Shown here piece by piece: positions 49,006 through 56,948 of a stretch of 64,000 nucleotides of DNA. Origin of the DNA: a virus; IMG/VR virus record IMGVR_UViG_3300046517_002304, positions 372,001 through 436,000 of that record; one strand, 5' to 3'. The notes beneath the pieces were generated by a model. The model ran no database searches and was not told where the DNA came from. It worked only from the letters and a program-made list of their open reading frames with translations. Numbering within the stretch: the stretch's first letter is position 1; every line of letters starts with the position of its first letter. The position numbers and the translations under genes were made by a program.

Positions 49006-49349
49006 GTTTTTTTACTCCTTACGAATGAGTTGGTCCCTGATTGGACCAACGATTGAACGGCATTAAATGAAATAAACTTAACATCTACCGCTAATAAAGC
49101 AACCTCACTCAATAAAGTTATCTGAGCGTTTTTAAGCGGCTTCAAATCCCCAATATACGTTGACTGACCCGGACAATGATAGACAATGTATTCCTTCCCA
49201 TCTAGAAGAAGTGGACCTTGAATAACCTTGATTTTATCATTAACCCTCAAACGACGCATAGTCTTATAGGTGCCATCAGCGGAATAAATTCCGCTTGCCG
49301 TATTCCCAAGCACCCGAACTATATCGCCTACTTTAATCTTGCGCATCAA
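48996..49349 (-). CDS. SH3-like protein of the 'SFVR' family
   Basis: 117 aa. KVGDIVRVLGNTASGIYSAD and DKIKVIQGPLLLDGK form a KOW-like barrel; the C-terminus KFISFNAVQSLVQSGTNSFV followed by RSK matches the genes at 25835 and 26118. ATGA overlap with the MoxR gene. Function unknown. Confidence 0.72.
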   Translation of the reverse strand: MMRKIKVGDIVRVLGNTASGIYSADGTYKTMRRLRVNDKIKVIQGPLLLDGKEYIVYHCPGQSTYIGDLKPLKNAQITLLSEVALLAVDVKFISFNAVQSLVQSGTNSFVRSKKTCI

Positions 49350-50449
49350 TCACCGTGTACTTTAACATTTCCAAGTGTTTTAGCAATTAAATCATCAATT
49401 ACATGTGATTCAGTTTGCAAATGTGGTGAAACATCAAGCAAAGAAGGAATTGCAGCGGGGTTAAGAAGCAATCGCCCTCTAAGAATTCTCGTGGCAACCG
49501 ATGCAATATCAAACGGGACAACATAATCTCTACCATTTAGCATAGCGTGCGCCATCCCGCCTGATTCAAGGTGAATCATAACACGATCATTCGCTGCGGG
49601 ATGCTGCTTAAATATCTGAATATTCTCTAAAACTTTTCTTTCAGCAACAAACAAACCGCTTTCAGCGGGATTATTAATAGCATTTAAAATTCTGGCACAG
49701 TAATAACGAATCTTGTCATCAACATAAACATGATCAAAGAAATACTCTCTTGCCTCATTTACGTCATCAAGCGTCATAACCTGCTTTAGCTCGTCAAAAT
49801 TAAAATGATGAGTTCTCTTTGCTACTTCAACTTTTTCATCTGCTGTAGTCGGCTTCATCAATACTTTATAAACAAACCTATCGCTTAAAGCTTCTGAGAG
49901 CTTGGACGTTCCCTTGTGCTGCTCTGATGGGTTAAGCGTAGCAATACAAATAAATGGATTTTTTAATTTATATGTATTATCCCCAATCGTCACCTGTTGC
50001 TCGGCCAACATTTCCAAGAATGCAGATTGCGCCTTTGGGCTAAACCGATTTACTTCATCTGCTAATAGAATATTAGCTTGATATGCGGCACCATGAACAA
50101 CGTGCTTGGTTGAATCCAGTAAATACATTTCGGAACCGACTAGATCGCCTGGTTGGGCGTCTGGAATACCAGAAATTCTCTTATTAGTTCCTGCCAGAAT
50201 AGACGAAACAGCTTTAACCAATACTGTCTTACCAGTCCCAGTACTTCCCTCAAGCAAAACGTGGCCGCAACCTAAAACTCGTTCTTTTGTTTCAACATTG
50301 AAATCTCTCTGGCCAACAGAGAATAGTCCCATGACCACCGTGTCAATCGCTTCAGTTTGGGCAACAATAATTCTCTTAAGAGCGTCCCGCAAAGGAAATA
50401 CTCTGGTCGTAAGATATTCTTCAAATTTAGCCGGACATTTAAACTTCAT
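49346..50449 (-). CDS. MoxR-family AAA+ ATPase
   Basis: 367 aa. Walker A EGSTGTGKT (about 67-75), the MoxR-specific RISGIPDAQPGDLVGSE, Walker B NILLADEVNRFSPKAQSAFL, sensor 1 FICIATLNPSEQHKGTSKLS and an Arg finger in SDRFVY, then the helical lid. MoxR ATPases act with DUF58 and vWA proteins as chaperones that mature or insert proteins and metal centres. It heads the module at 43.3-50.4 kb, with thioredoxin and two FW genes interposed before DUF58. Confidence 0.92.
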   Translation of the reverse strand: MKFKCPAKFEEYLTTRVFPLRDALKRIIVAQTEAIDTVVMGLFSVGQRDFNVETKERVLGCGHVLLEGSTGTGKTVLVKAVSSILAGTNKRISGIPDAQPGDLVGSEMYLLDSTKHVVHGAAYQANILLADEVNRFSPKAQSAFLEMLAEQQVTIGDNTYKLKNPFICIATLNPSEQHKGTSKLSEALSDRFVYKVLMKPTTADEKVEVAKRTHHFNFDELKQVMTLDDVNEAREYFFDHVYVDDKIRYYCARILNAINNPAESGLFVAERKVLENIQIFKQHPAANDRVMIHLESGGMAHAMLNGRDYVVPFDIASVATRILRGRLLLNPAAIPSLLDVSPHLQTESHVIDDLIAKTLGNVKVHGD

Positions 50450-50451
50450 AA

Positions 50452-51039
50452 TTATTTCCTATTATAATGACAGTCAATTACATTACTACGGTAAAACTCT
50501 TTATATTCCATTATTCTTTTCTTGGATCTTAATCTGCTATATTCACCGGTATATTTTAGAACAGAAAGATACTCGTTCATCTTTTTCTTTCCCCATGCCT
50601 CAACCCACTTTTCGGCCTTCCATGCAGTTGCGATTGCTGCTTGAACATTATCTCTGTCCCTACTGTGATAAGACTTCCAAATTTTATTCCTATAGCAGTG
50701 TACGTGTCCCAACTCATGAAATACAAATGTAAACAATTCATTAATATTATAAAAAACAGAAAAATTTAAATAAATGCTTCCGCATGAAGCTGTGGACGCC
50801 TCTATTTCGCAATTCTTTCTAATAACAAATTGAACATCATGCTGTAAAGAAAGCTTAGTTAAAAGTTTTTTAATCGTATTTATATGCCTGTCCGACATAA
50901 GCAACTGACTTTTCATTAAGTCAGTTGCGCCATTATTAAATACAACCCGATTATTTTTCCACATCTTTTTGCACATTCGGCAATTAGACGTAGGCTTCCT
51001 CAAAACTCGATACTTTGGATGCTTTTTACATTTAATCAT
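50452..51039 (-). CDS. SprT-like zinc metalloprotease
   Basis: 195 aa. N-terminal C-x-x-H and TSNCRMC knuckle, then VFHELGHVHCYRN with HExxH and a following His. The layout of a small zinc-binding domain plus HELGH resembles SprT/Spartan-type proteins, which cut DNA-bound proteins. Could also be an Imm-A type peptidase. ATGA overlap upstream. Confidence 0.72.
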   Translation of the reverse strand: MIKCKKHPKYRVLRKPTSNCRMCKKMWKNNRVVFNNGATDLMKSQLLMSDRHINTIKKLLTKLSLQHDVQFVIRKNCEIEASTASCGSIYLNFSVFYNINELFTFVFHELGHVHCYRNKIWKSYHSRDRDNVQAAIATAWKAEKWVEAWGKKKMNEYLSVLKYTGEYSRLRSKKRIMEYKEFYRSNVIDCHYNRK

Positions 51040-51425
51040 TTTACACCAATAAAGTTTTTAATTTTTAAAATAGTTTCCTGTAAATCCTGAACTTCCCATA
51101 CCTCTGGTTTATTTGAACCATTAGATGTAACGGATAAAACTTCTCCACTATTATAACATTCAATATCGGCATATAAATCACCTTTAGTAAATGCAATAGC
51201 AATCCCTTCGTCAGTAGACGGATCAATATGACTTGGCATCAAATCATATCCTGATAATAAAGCCAAAACCTTAACCGCACTATCAAACGCAACTTGATTA
51301 GGCGGGGCGCAACCTTCAGAGTGCCAATCAGGACCGAGATTCATAATTCTCTTTAACTGATCGTTCGGATCAATCGTAATAGGCTTTCTACCAAAACCAA
51401 ATAACTGCTTTAACCAATTAATCAT
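51036..51425 (-). CDS. Hypothetical protein (PSTDEG... family)
   Basis: 129 aa. GPDWHSEGCAPPNQVAFDSA, HIDPSTDEGIAIAFTKGDLY and ECYNSGEV follow a small bacterial family (LPDNWDGEGA ... PTPDGGI.LEW ... IEI...G) found near toxin-antitoxin and mobile genes; function unsettled. CAGGAGGG precedes the ATG. It begins 26 bases after the TnpB-like stop, where a guide RNA for TnpB would end. Confidence 0.62.
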   Translation of the reverse strand: MINWLKQLFGFGRKPITIDPNDQLKRIMNLGPDWHSEGCAPPNQVAFDSAVKVLALLSGYDLMPSHIDPSTDEGIAIAFTKGDLYADIECYNSGEVLSVTSNGSNKPEVWEVQDLQETILKIKNFIGVK

Positions 51426-51437
51426 TTAAGACCCTCC

Positions 51438-51545
51438 TGGTATTCCAACTTTCATTGTAATTGTAGCCCTTCCGCTACCTTCAAAGTTTTAACTTCACTC
51501 CCTACGACCAGTTCTTGTAGGAAGATTTCACCCGAGAGTTTCGCG
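51438..51545 (-). ncRNA. Possible TnpB guide (omega) RNA
   Basis: The last 90 bases of the TnpB-like gene plus the gap form three hairpins in a row on the minus strand: CCTAC/GTAGG (51501-51521), AAGTT/AACTT (51484-51495) and GTAGC/GCTAC (51463-51478). In IS605-type elements the guide RNA lies exactly here, with its guide just after the scaffold. No transposon end is recognised, so the guide boundary is not fixed. Confidence 0.45.
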
Positions 51546-52906
51546 CTCTTATTTCGGATACTGCCAACAAATTCTTTTAGATCTGCCAGACTAACCCGTA
51601 GTCCTGTAAGGACGGCTTCCTCAACGTTGTCATTCAATTTCCGCCATAAAACCCATGAATGAATTCGTTTATCTTGGTACTTTCCTGCAAGGGTTCCCAA
51701 AACAAAATCCTTCACTCGTTTTTTAGCTTGTTTATAGAATGACAATTTTTCATTAAATCCAAGTCCTCTACGTCCTATCACGTAGGCCGCAGATTCATGG
51801 ATAGTAACCTTGTGCATCCAGCGATACTTGTACTTTCCGATAATACTAGTAAACGCCGGATTAACTTTTATATACTCAACTCCATGCTCAATACATTTTC
51901 GTTCTAATAATTCTATGAATTTACGCCATACAAATGGTGCTCTTCCGCGATTTATTTTTCTTCCGCTAAGACAAATCTCTTTTTTAAAGAACAAGTTCTC
52001 AAACACGATACCCTTATTCTTTTCTTTGGCATAATTAATTACTTGTTTTACTAAACATCCGATATCGTAATCTCTTTTATGGGTAGAACCATATAATAAA
52101 CGATTATTAATTAATGACTTGGATTCTACGAGGTTTCCATCTTTGCTTACTTCAGCCAAGGCGATTCTGTCAGGGTTTGTGTCTACCCCTATACAGCCGT
52201 TGCCTAATTTAGTTGTTGGTTCTGGAGCAGTAATTTGATAATCAATCTTAACATAAAAATGAGTGGCATCTTTTCTAATTAACCGAACATTATATGCTCT
52301 ACCGCTTTGAAGTAATTCTTGCAATCTTTCCTGAAACTTTTGTGGTATGAAAAGATGGTAATAAACCCATTTTTTAAAACCTATCGTAATTCTGAGCCTA
52401 TCGCCGACAATTCTGGCATTAAGATTTCCCTGCCGAGAAGCCCTTCCGCGGCAATAAATTTGCTTATTTCTATTATCTGTCCACTCCGCTTTTGTGATTT
52501 TGCCTAACTTGTAATCTTTCCATGCCTTTCTACCACCAAAGACAAGCTTATAATTACTAATTAATTTATCAATTCGCCCAAGTCTTTTTTTTAATTTGTT
52601 TTTTTGTTTTAAAGAAATCTTCGTTTTTATTTTTTGCTCTATAATTTGTCTTTTTTCGCAAAATCCTTCTATTTCTGATAAAACTTTCAAATAATAAGTT
52701 TGCCCTTCATTTACGGCGTCTGCCAATTGTCTAGAATTTAAATTATTATAAATACCCTTGGCCAATTTCTGAACCGAATAGGGCATCATCTTAGTTTTTA
52801 AAAACTTACAATATGAAAAACGAACACATGATTGAAAATCTATAATCAAACCATCTAGTTCATCAAAATTTATAGCCCATAATTCTCCATGTATAATTTT
52901 AAACAT
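51452..52906 (-). CDS. TnpB-like protein lacking zinc ribbon, altered RuvC
   Basis: 484 aa from the ATG at 52906, overlapping the aldehyde dehydrogenase end by 8 bases. N-terminal helical region, OB-like middle, then a RuvC fold: motif I IGVDTNPDRIA (Asp242), motif II VFENLFF (Glu303) and motif III IHESAAYVIGRRGLGF. In active TnpB, motif III has Asp (DRDINAA-type) and is preceded by a CxxC...CxxC ribbon; here the Asp position is His370 and no ribbon exists. It belongs to the 'accessory TnpB-related' group. No TnpA gene is nearby. The TnpB fold is clear; nuclease activity is doubtful. Confidence 0.85.
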   Translation of the reverse strand: MFKIIHGELWAINFDELDGLIIDFQSCVRFSYCKFLKTKMMPYSVQKLAKGIYNNLNSRQLADAVNEGQTYYLKVLSEIEGFCEKRQIIEQKIKTKISLKQKNKLKKRLGRIDKLISNYKLVFGGRKAWKDYKLGKITKAEWTDNRNKQIYCRGRASRQGNLNARIVGDRLRITIGFKKWVYYHLFIPQKFQERLQELLQSGRAYNVRLIRKDATHFYVKIDYQITAPEPTTKLGNGCIGVDTNPDRIALAEVSKDGNLVESKSLINNRLLYGSTHKRDYDIGCLVKQVINYAKEKNKGIVFENLFFKKEICLSGRKINRGRAPFVWRKFIELLERKCIEHGVEYIKVNPAFTSIIGKYKYRWMHKVTIHESAAYVIGRRGLGFNEKLSFYKQAKKRVKDFVLGTLAGKYQDKRIHSWVLWRKLNDNVEEAVLTGLRVSLADLKEFVGSIRNKSAKLSGEIFLQELVVGSEVKTLKVAEGLQLQ

Positions 52907-54368
52907 TAGACGATAACCCTTGCGCCCATGTAATCTTATCGTCATAATTCGTAGTGACAGCAATTTTATGGCAGGTAGCATCAAAATTTCCTGATGCTGA
53001 AGGATGCCCAATTCCACTTTTCTTAATACCGCCGAACGGCACAGAACTTTCTGCACCAATACTTCCTGCATTAAAATAAATCATTCCAGAATCAATCTCA
53101 TCCTGGAACTTTTTCATCGTCCTAAAATTATCGGTTATAACGGCACAGCTTAACCCAAAATCTGTATCATTATAAATTCTAATCGCATCATCCGCATCAT
53201 CAAAAGGAATAATCGCTACGTGAGGGCCAAATACTTCCTCTTTAAGAAATCGCTTGTTTGCCCATTCGCAAAGATAAACAAATGGGGATAAGAAATAACC
53301 ATTACCCACCAATTTGTCGCCTTGTATCAAAACTCTACAAGAACGATCTTTTAGAACCATTTCATTATAAGAAACAACTCTTTCCAATGATTCTTTACTA
53401 ATTACAGGTCCGAAAAAACTTTTTTCATTACTTGGTGCGCCAATAACCAATTCCTTCACTCTGGCAATAAAATGAAGAACAAAACTATTCAATAGTTGCC
53501 TATGTACCAAAATTCGGCCAGCAGAAACACATCGCTGGCCAGCCAATTTAAATGATGAATTAACACAAGCATCAAGAGCAAGGTCTAGGTTTCCATCATC
53601 CATTACAATAACGGCTGACTTACTTCCCATCTCACAAGAACAATCTTTATTCCATTGGGTTGCACAATGCTGTTTAATTTTCATTCCAACTTCGGCGCTT
53701 CCAGTAAATAAAACATAATTTACATCACTATTCTCAACCAATAGTTTTCCGGCTTCATCTTGTCCTTGTATCATGTTGTAAACGCCCGCCGGGAAACCAG
53801 CTTCATGATACAGTTCTGCTGTTAAATTAGCTGACAAAGGCGATAGCTGACTTGGCTTATGAACTACGCAATTTCCTTCTAATATCGCTGGAGCAGAGGT
53901 CCAATGTGTGATGGCATACGGAAAATTCCATGGTGTAACACAAGCTACAACCCCACGAGGCTTGCGAATTATAGAAATTGATTTTTCAGCAACTTCTGAA
54001 GGAATCAATTCGCCTGCCGGCAGTCTTCCTCTACCGGCAGTAATCTCGCACATGTGCTTGGCTTCATTTACTTCAGCCAATGCTTCATTCTTATTCTTGC
54101 CTGTCTCCGCACATATCACTTTTATGATATCATCTTTTCTTCGCTCAATTCGGGCAGCAAGTTTAAGAAAATACTCGCCTCTGGCTGGACGACTAATTTT
54201 ACTCCATTTATGGAATGCATTTCTAGCGGCGGCTACCGATAAATCAACTCCATCTATTACTGTATTATTGACAACTTCAAGGACTTCTTCGGTAGATGGA
54301 TCTATCTTATGAAAATAACCACTTGTACCCGATGAAGTAAATTCGCCATTAATGTAATTTTTATACAT
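52899..54368 (-). CDS. NAD(P)-dependent aldehyde dehydrogenase
   Basis: 489 aa, full length. VTPWNFP (Asn148 oxyanion hole), LFTGSAEVG (cofactor-binding), CEMGSKSAVIV (Glu246 general base), LAGQRCVSAGR (Cys280 nucleophile) and EEVFGPHVAI are all present; CEMGSK replaces the common LELGGK. The order and spacing fit succinate-semialdehyde- or glyceraldehyde-3-phosphate-type ALDH. Catalyses oxidation of an aldehyde to an acid. Very rare in phage genomes; looks acquired from a bacterium. Substrate unknown. ATG is one base past the upstream gene's stop. Confidence 0.95.
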   Translation of the reverse strand: MYKNYINGEFTSSGTSGYFHKIDPSTEEVLEVVNNTVIDGVDLSVAAARNAFHKWSKISRPARGEYFLKLAARIERRKDDIIKVICAETGKNKNEALAEVNEAKHMCEITAGRGRLPAGELIPSEVAEKSISIIRKPRGVVACVTPWNFPYAITHWTSAPAILEGNCVVHKPSQLSPLSANLTAELYHEAGFPAGVYNMIQGQDEAGKLLVENSDVNYVLFTGSAEVGMKIKQHCATQWNKDCSCEMGSKSAVIVMDDGNLDLALDACVNSSFKLAGQRCVSAGRILVHRQLLNSFVLHFIARVKELVIGAPSNEKSFFGPVISKESLERVVSYNEMVLKDRSCRVLIQGDKLVGNGYFLSPFVYLCEWANKRFLKEEVFGPHVAIIPFDDADDAIRIYNDTDFGLSCAVITDNFRTMKKFQDEIDSGMIYFNAGSIGAESSVPFGGIKKSGIGHPSASGNFDATCHKIAVTTNYDDKITWAQGLSSNV

Positions 54369-54620
54369 TTAGTCTTCCTCGTAAGAAACGATAGTGCCAA
54401 CTTCATCCGTCTCAGGATGATAGAATTCTTGGTGATGCAATTCCTTGCCACAAATTTGACTTTCAAAAGGCAATTCAGTAATCGGATCAATACCGAAAAT
54501 AGTAAACTCTTTTGGCTCGTGAACGTAGCAGACTAGCCCATCTTCAGAAAAATATTTTTCTGCATCTTCAATCACTACATGATTGAAGTCGTCGCACAGT
54601 AAAATTGTCGTGTTGCTCAT
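54369..54620 (-). CDS. Small acidic protein
   Basis: 83 aa, acidic, with His/Cys residues in SQICGKELHHQEFYHPETDE that could bind metal. ATG overlaps the next gene's stop. Function unknown. Confidence 0.66.
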   Translation of the reverse strand: MSNTTILLCDDFNHVVIEDAEKYFSEDGLVCYVHEPKEFTIFGIDPITELPFESQICGKELHHQEFYHPETDEVGTIVSYEED

Positions 54621-54862
54621 TTGACCCCCATGCTTTTACAAACGCCATCAAATAGTCTACCGTAAAAATACTGATCCGTAAGAGCAAGAACATCCTGCTT
54701 TGTTTCACACTTATCTAATTGATCTTTAAAATCAACATTCATAGATCCGAATGGAGAAGTCGCAACGCAATTTCCGTCTTCGTCTACTATAAGTGAACGC
54801 ATGGACATTACGTTTCCATACATTATCTTCGTGTACTCAAGGTCTTGGACTTTAAATTTCAT
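54617..54862 (-). CDS. Hypothetical protein
   Basis: 81 aa, alpha/beta. Overlaps the zinc-ribbon gene by 11 bases. Function unknown. Confidence 0.66.
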   Translation of the reverse strand: MKFKVQDLEYTKIMYGNVMSMRSLIVDEDGNCVATSPFGSMNVDFKDQLDKCETKQDVLALTDQYFYGRLFDGVCKSMGVK

Positions 54863-55148
54863 CTGGAATATTCTCCAATCTGTTCTGACAGTCTAAACAT
54901 ACTGCATACTCTACTTCGGCATTAGCTGCCCAAATCTTAGCCTTATTTTTATCGCAAATACTACAACGAATTTTTACTAAATTAACGGTATTGTCCGAAT
55001 GAGCTAATCCCTCTGTACGGGAACATGACGGACATTCTGGATATGATGCACCATTAATTATTGCACAATTAGAACCAATCGCGGAATCGTAGACGGCTCC
55101 ACATACACATTTTACCAAATAACAGTCTTCGGTTTGATTGATAATCAT
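54852..55148 (-). CDS. Double zinc-ribbon protein
   Basis: 98 aa with four Cys pairs: CVCG, CPSC, CSIC and CLDC, forming two ribbons. Such proteins often bind RNA polymerase or act as adaptors. AAGGTATTTATT precedes the ATG. Function unknown. Confidence 0.68.
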   Translation of the reverse strand: MIINQTEDCYLVKCVCGAVYDSAIGSNCAIINGASYPECPSCSRTEGLAHSDNTVNLVKIRCSICDKNKAKIWAANAEVEYAVCLDCQNRLENIPDEI

Positions 55149-55159
55149 AATAAATACCT

Positions 55160-55600
55160 TTAATGATGAAAATAAGCATGGACCCCATTTTTGTCTTTAA
55201 GTATCATATAGCTTAAATCTTCTGTGATACTAACTGTTTCAAAATAATAACTGCAATTTGACGAATACTGACCAATAACTCTTAATGAAATGCGTAGTTT
55301 ATCTGGATTATCGCATCTAGCTTTTACTAAATCTGCTAACGGCCCCAATCTACAATCTAGTGTGTAGCCTCTTGCGCTAATAATTATCTTGCTGTTGGCA
55401 ATACTAAAAACCTTAGCGGCATATTCTTCATGGAAATCAGAAACAAGAACAACCGACAGTCCCAAATTACTTCTAGTCAAAAGTAATGCAAACTTTTTCC
55501 AATCCGAAGTTACCGAATTTTCTGTATACTGTTTAGTTTTTATATACCCGCCTTGGGAATAACTGAGAGAACGAACCAAGTCTAGATTAAGAAATTTCAT
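55160..55600 (-). CDS. Hypothetical protein
   Basis: 146 aa from the ATG at 55600 (MKFLNLDLVRS); upstream ATGs at 55609 and 55621 are possible. A perfect sigma70 promoter ends nine bases before the chosen ATG, so the mRNA would be leaderless or nearly so. Alpha/beta protein, no family recognised. Confidence 0.7.
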   Translation of the reverse strand: MKFLNLDLVRSLSYSQGGYIKTKQYTENSVTSDWKKFALLLTRSNLGLSVVLVSDFHEEYAAKVFSIANSKIIISARGYTLDCRLGPLADLVKARCDNPDKLRISLRVIGQYSSNCSYYFETVSITEDLSYMILKDKNGVHAYFHH

Positions 55601-55609
55601 GGATTTCAT

Positions 55610-55637
55610 ATTATAGCACAAAACCCAAATATGTCAA
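55610..55637 (-). promoter_or_regulatory. Consensus sigma70 promoter
   Basis: Minus strand TTGACA (55632-55637), 16-base spacer, TATAAT (55610-55615). ATG codons follow 0, 3 and 12 bases past the -10 region, so the transcript has almost no leader. Confidence 0.8.
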
Positions 55638-55643
55638 GTATTT

Positions 55644-56129
55644 TTAGATAAAATTTACTGGATCAAAAATCTGATTAGCGGGCAACATTTCGCTGCCGCC
55701 AAGGTAATTAACCCAAATAGGCATGGCTTTGTAGCCAAGTTGAGACGCGGCCAAAATTCTATGGTTGCCTTCTCTAACTGTTGCCTTGCCGCGAGCATCA
55801 ACGACAATAAGAGGCTGCGCGAGATCTAATGCAGCATGTCCCTTATGTTTTAGCCACGCATAAATGTTATCCAATTTTTCCTTAGATTCAGGTGTATTGA
55901 ACCTTTTATGCTCTCCGTTTTCGCCTGGAATTTTTAAAAGTTCTGCTACTGGAACATAAGCGTTTCTATATCCAGCGGTAATTCTCGTTGGATTGGACTT
56001 TAACCAATCAAGGCCAGACTCTTTAGTTGCATATGGATTATCTTGTGCAAAATATAATGTCGCCCTCTTCTTATCACGAGCAGGGTCCGTAATGTAGTTG
56101 GAAAATAAACTGGTGAATGGAGGAATCAT
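55644..56129 (-). CDS. ParB-like fold protein
   Basis: 161 aa. PLIVVDARGKATVREGNHRI followed by LAASQLGYKAMPIWV is a ParB/Srx fold core with the G-N-H-R nucleotide or nuclease motif. Phage proteins of this type act as DNA-binding nucleases or CTP-binding switches, or as DNA-modification factors. The N-terminus resembles no other domain. Overlaps the next gene by 4 bases. Confidence 0.78.
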   Translation of the reverse strand: MIPPFTSLFSNYITDPARDKKRATLYFAQDNPYATKESGLDWLKSNPTRITAGYRNAYVPVAELLKIPGENGEHKRFNTPESKEKLDNIYAWLKHKGHAALDLAQPLIVVDARGKATVREGNHRILAASQLGYKAMPIWVNYLGGSEMLPANQIFDPVNFI

Positions 56130-56380
56130 AAGAGCGTCTTTATAAGAGGCAAAATAACCTTCAGTGAATCTTCAGACAAACTTGACTTTGTAGGAATATT
56201 AAAATTAAATAATTTACCATTGACGCTTAACTCTACATGAATAGTGTCATTAGAGCTATCATGATAAGAATCTTTCAATAAAACATTGCATCCTAACCTA
56301 GAATTAATTATGGCAATAAACTCATGGGCACGCTCAAGATTTTGGTGCAAAAACACTGACTCTTTTACTGGCTTATACAT
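56126..56380 (-). CDS. Hypothetical protein
   Basis: 84 aa from the ATG at 56380; the frame continues into the terminator but that part is not coding. TACTAAATATTGT just before the ATG echoes the site before the plus-strand gene at 47349. Function unknown. Confidence 0.66.
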   Translation of the reverse strand: MYKPVKESVFLHQNLERAHEFIAIINSRLGCNVLLKDSYHDSSNDTIHVELSVNGKLFNFNIPTKSSLSEDSLKVILPLIKTLL

Positions 56381-56401
56381 ACAATATTTAGTAGATCGAA
56401 C

Positions 56402-56435
56402 AAAAAACCCCAAGGGGTTGATTCCTTGGGGTTTT
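56402..56435. terminator. Bidirectional Rho-independent terminator
   Basis: CCCCAAGG (56408-56415), eight-base loop, CCTTGGGG (56424-56431), flanked by AAAAAA on the left and TTTT on the right. Extended by the A/T flanks the stem is about 12 bp. It would end the minus-strand transcript coming from 56523-56780 with six U and could also end plus-strand reading. Confidence 0.8.
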
Positions 56436-56522
56436 AAGATTCAAAATTCAGGCAGACTCACATCACTTACCAGTACTTTGCCGGTTACCCGGGATTGCTG
56501 GGACGGCGACTGCTGCCATGAA

Positions 56523-56780
56523 TTAGAAGCTGACGGTGATTGGGTGTCGGCTCATGTTAACAATTTCGTCGCGGCTGAATGTCTTATATCCAGCGTTGGC
56601 GAGAACACGAGTCGTACGACCTTCTCGGACTTCATAGCCGCCGATTGTGTTGCGGCCTAGTTCAGTGATAACCACAGTTCGGCGAACTGGCTTAGAATGG
56701 CTACCCTTGTACATAAACTTGGCAACTGGCTGGTTACGAATTGCATCTACACACCACGAACTCTTCTTTGACTTACTCAT
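56523..56780 (-). CDS. Hypothetical beta protein
   Basis: 85 aa, basic, predicted small beta fold (RRTVVITELGRNTIGGYEVR). TATAGGAAAAC precedes the ATG. It lies between two structured non-coding stretches: a 5' leader with hairpins and a GC-rich spacer before the terminator. Function unknown. Confidence 0.7.
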   Translation of the reverse strand: MSKSKKSSWCVDAIRNQPVAKFMYKGSHSKPVRRTVVITELGRNTIGGYEVREGRTTRVLANAGYKTFSRDEIVNMSRHPITVSF

Positions 56781-56948
56781 TTTTAGTTTTCCTATATAGA
56801 AAAAAACTTTTGCGAAATACCAAATAGCTTTATTGCGTACTTAGTAGATAAACTACATTCCGTAATAGGCTGTTTCGCCAGCCATTAATACCACCTTTAC
56901 ATCAGCGGTACTAATATATCGGCATACCACCGATATACTTTAACAAAA
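56781..56948 (-). promoter_or_regulatory. Leader region with hairpins and possible micropeptide
   Basis: 168 bases without a normal gene. In sense there is TATATCGG/CCGATATA (56915-56937, perfect 8-base arms), then AAAGGTGG before an ATG opening a 10-codon frame MAGETAYYGM whose start lies in a GGCTG/CAGCC hairpin. This could be a leader peptide or a ribosome-controlled switch for the gene at 56523. Confidence 0.4.

Noticed and set aside
50106-50732. 208-codon plus-strand frame opposite MoxR and SprT-like genes
   Set aside because: It spans two well-supported minus-strand genes and has no domain or ribosome site.
52907-53071. Longer TnpB-like frame starting at 53071
   Set aside because: The extra 55 codons lie in the aldehyde dehydrogenase gene; the ATG at 52906 gives the coupling seen elsewhere.
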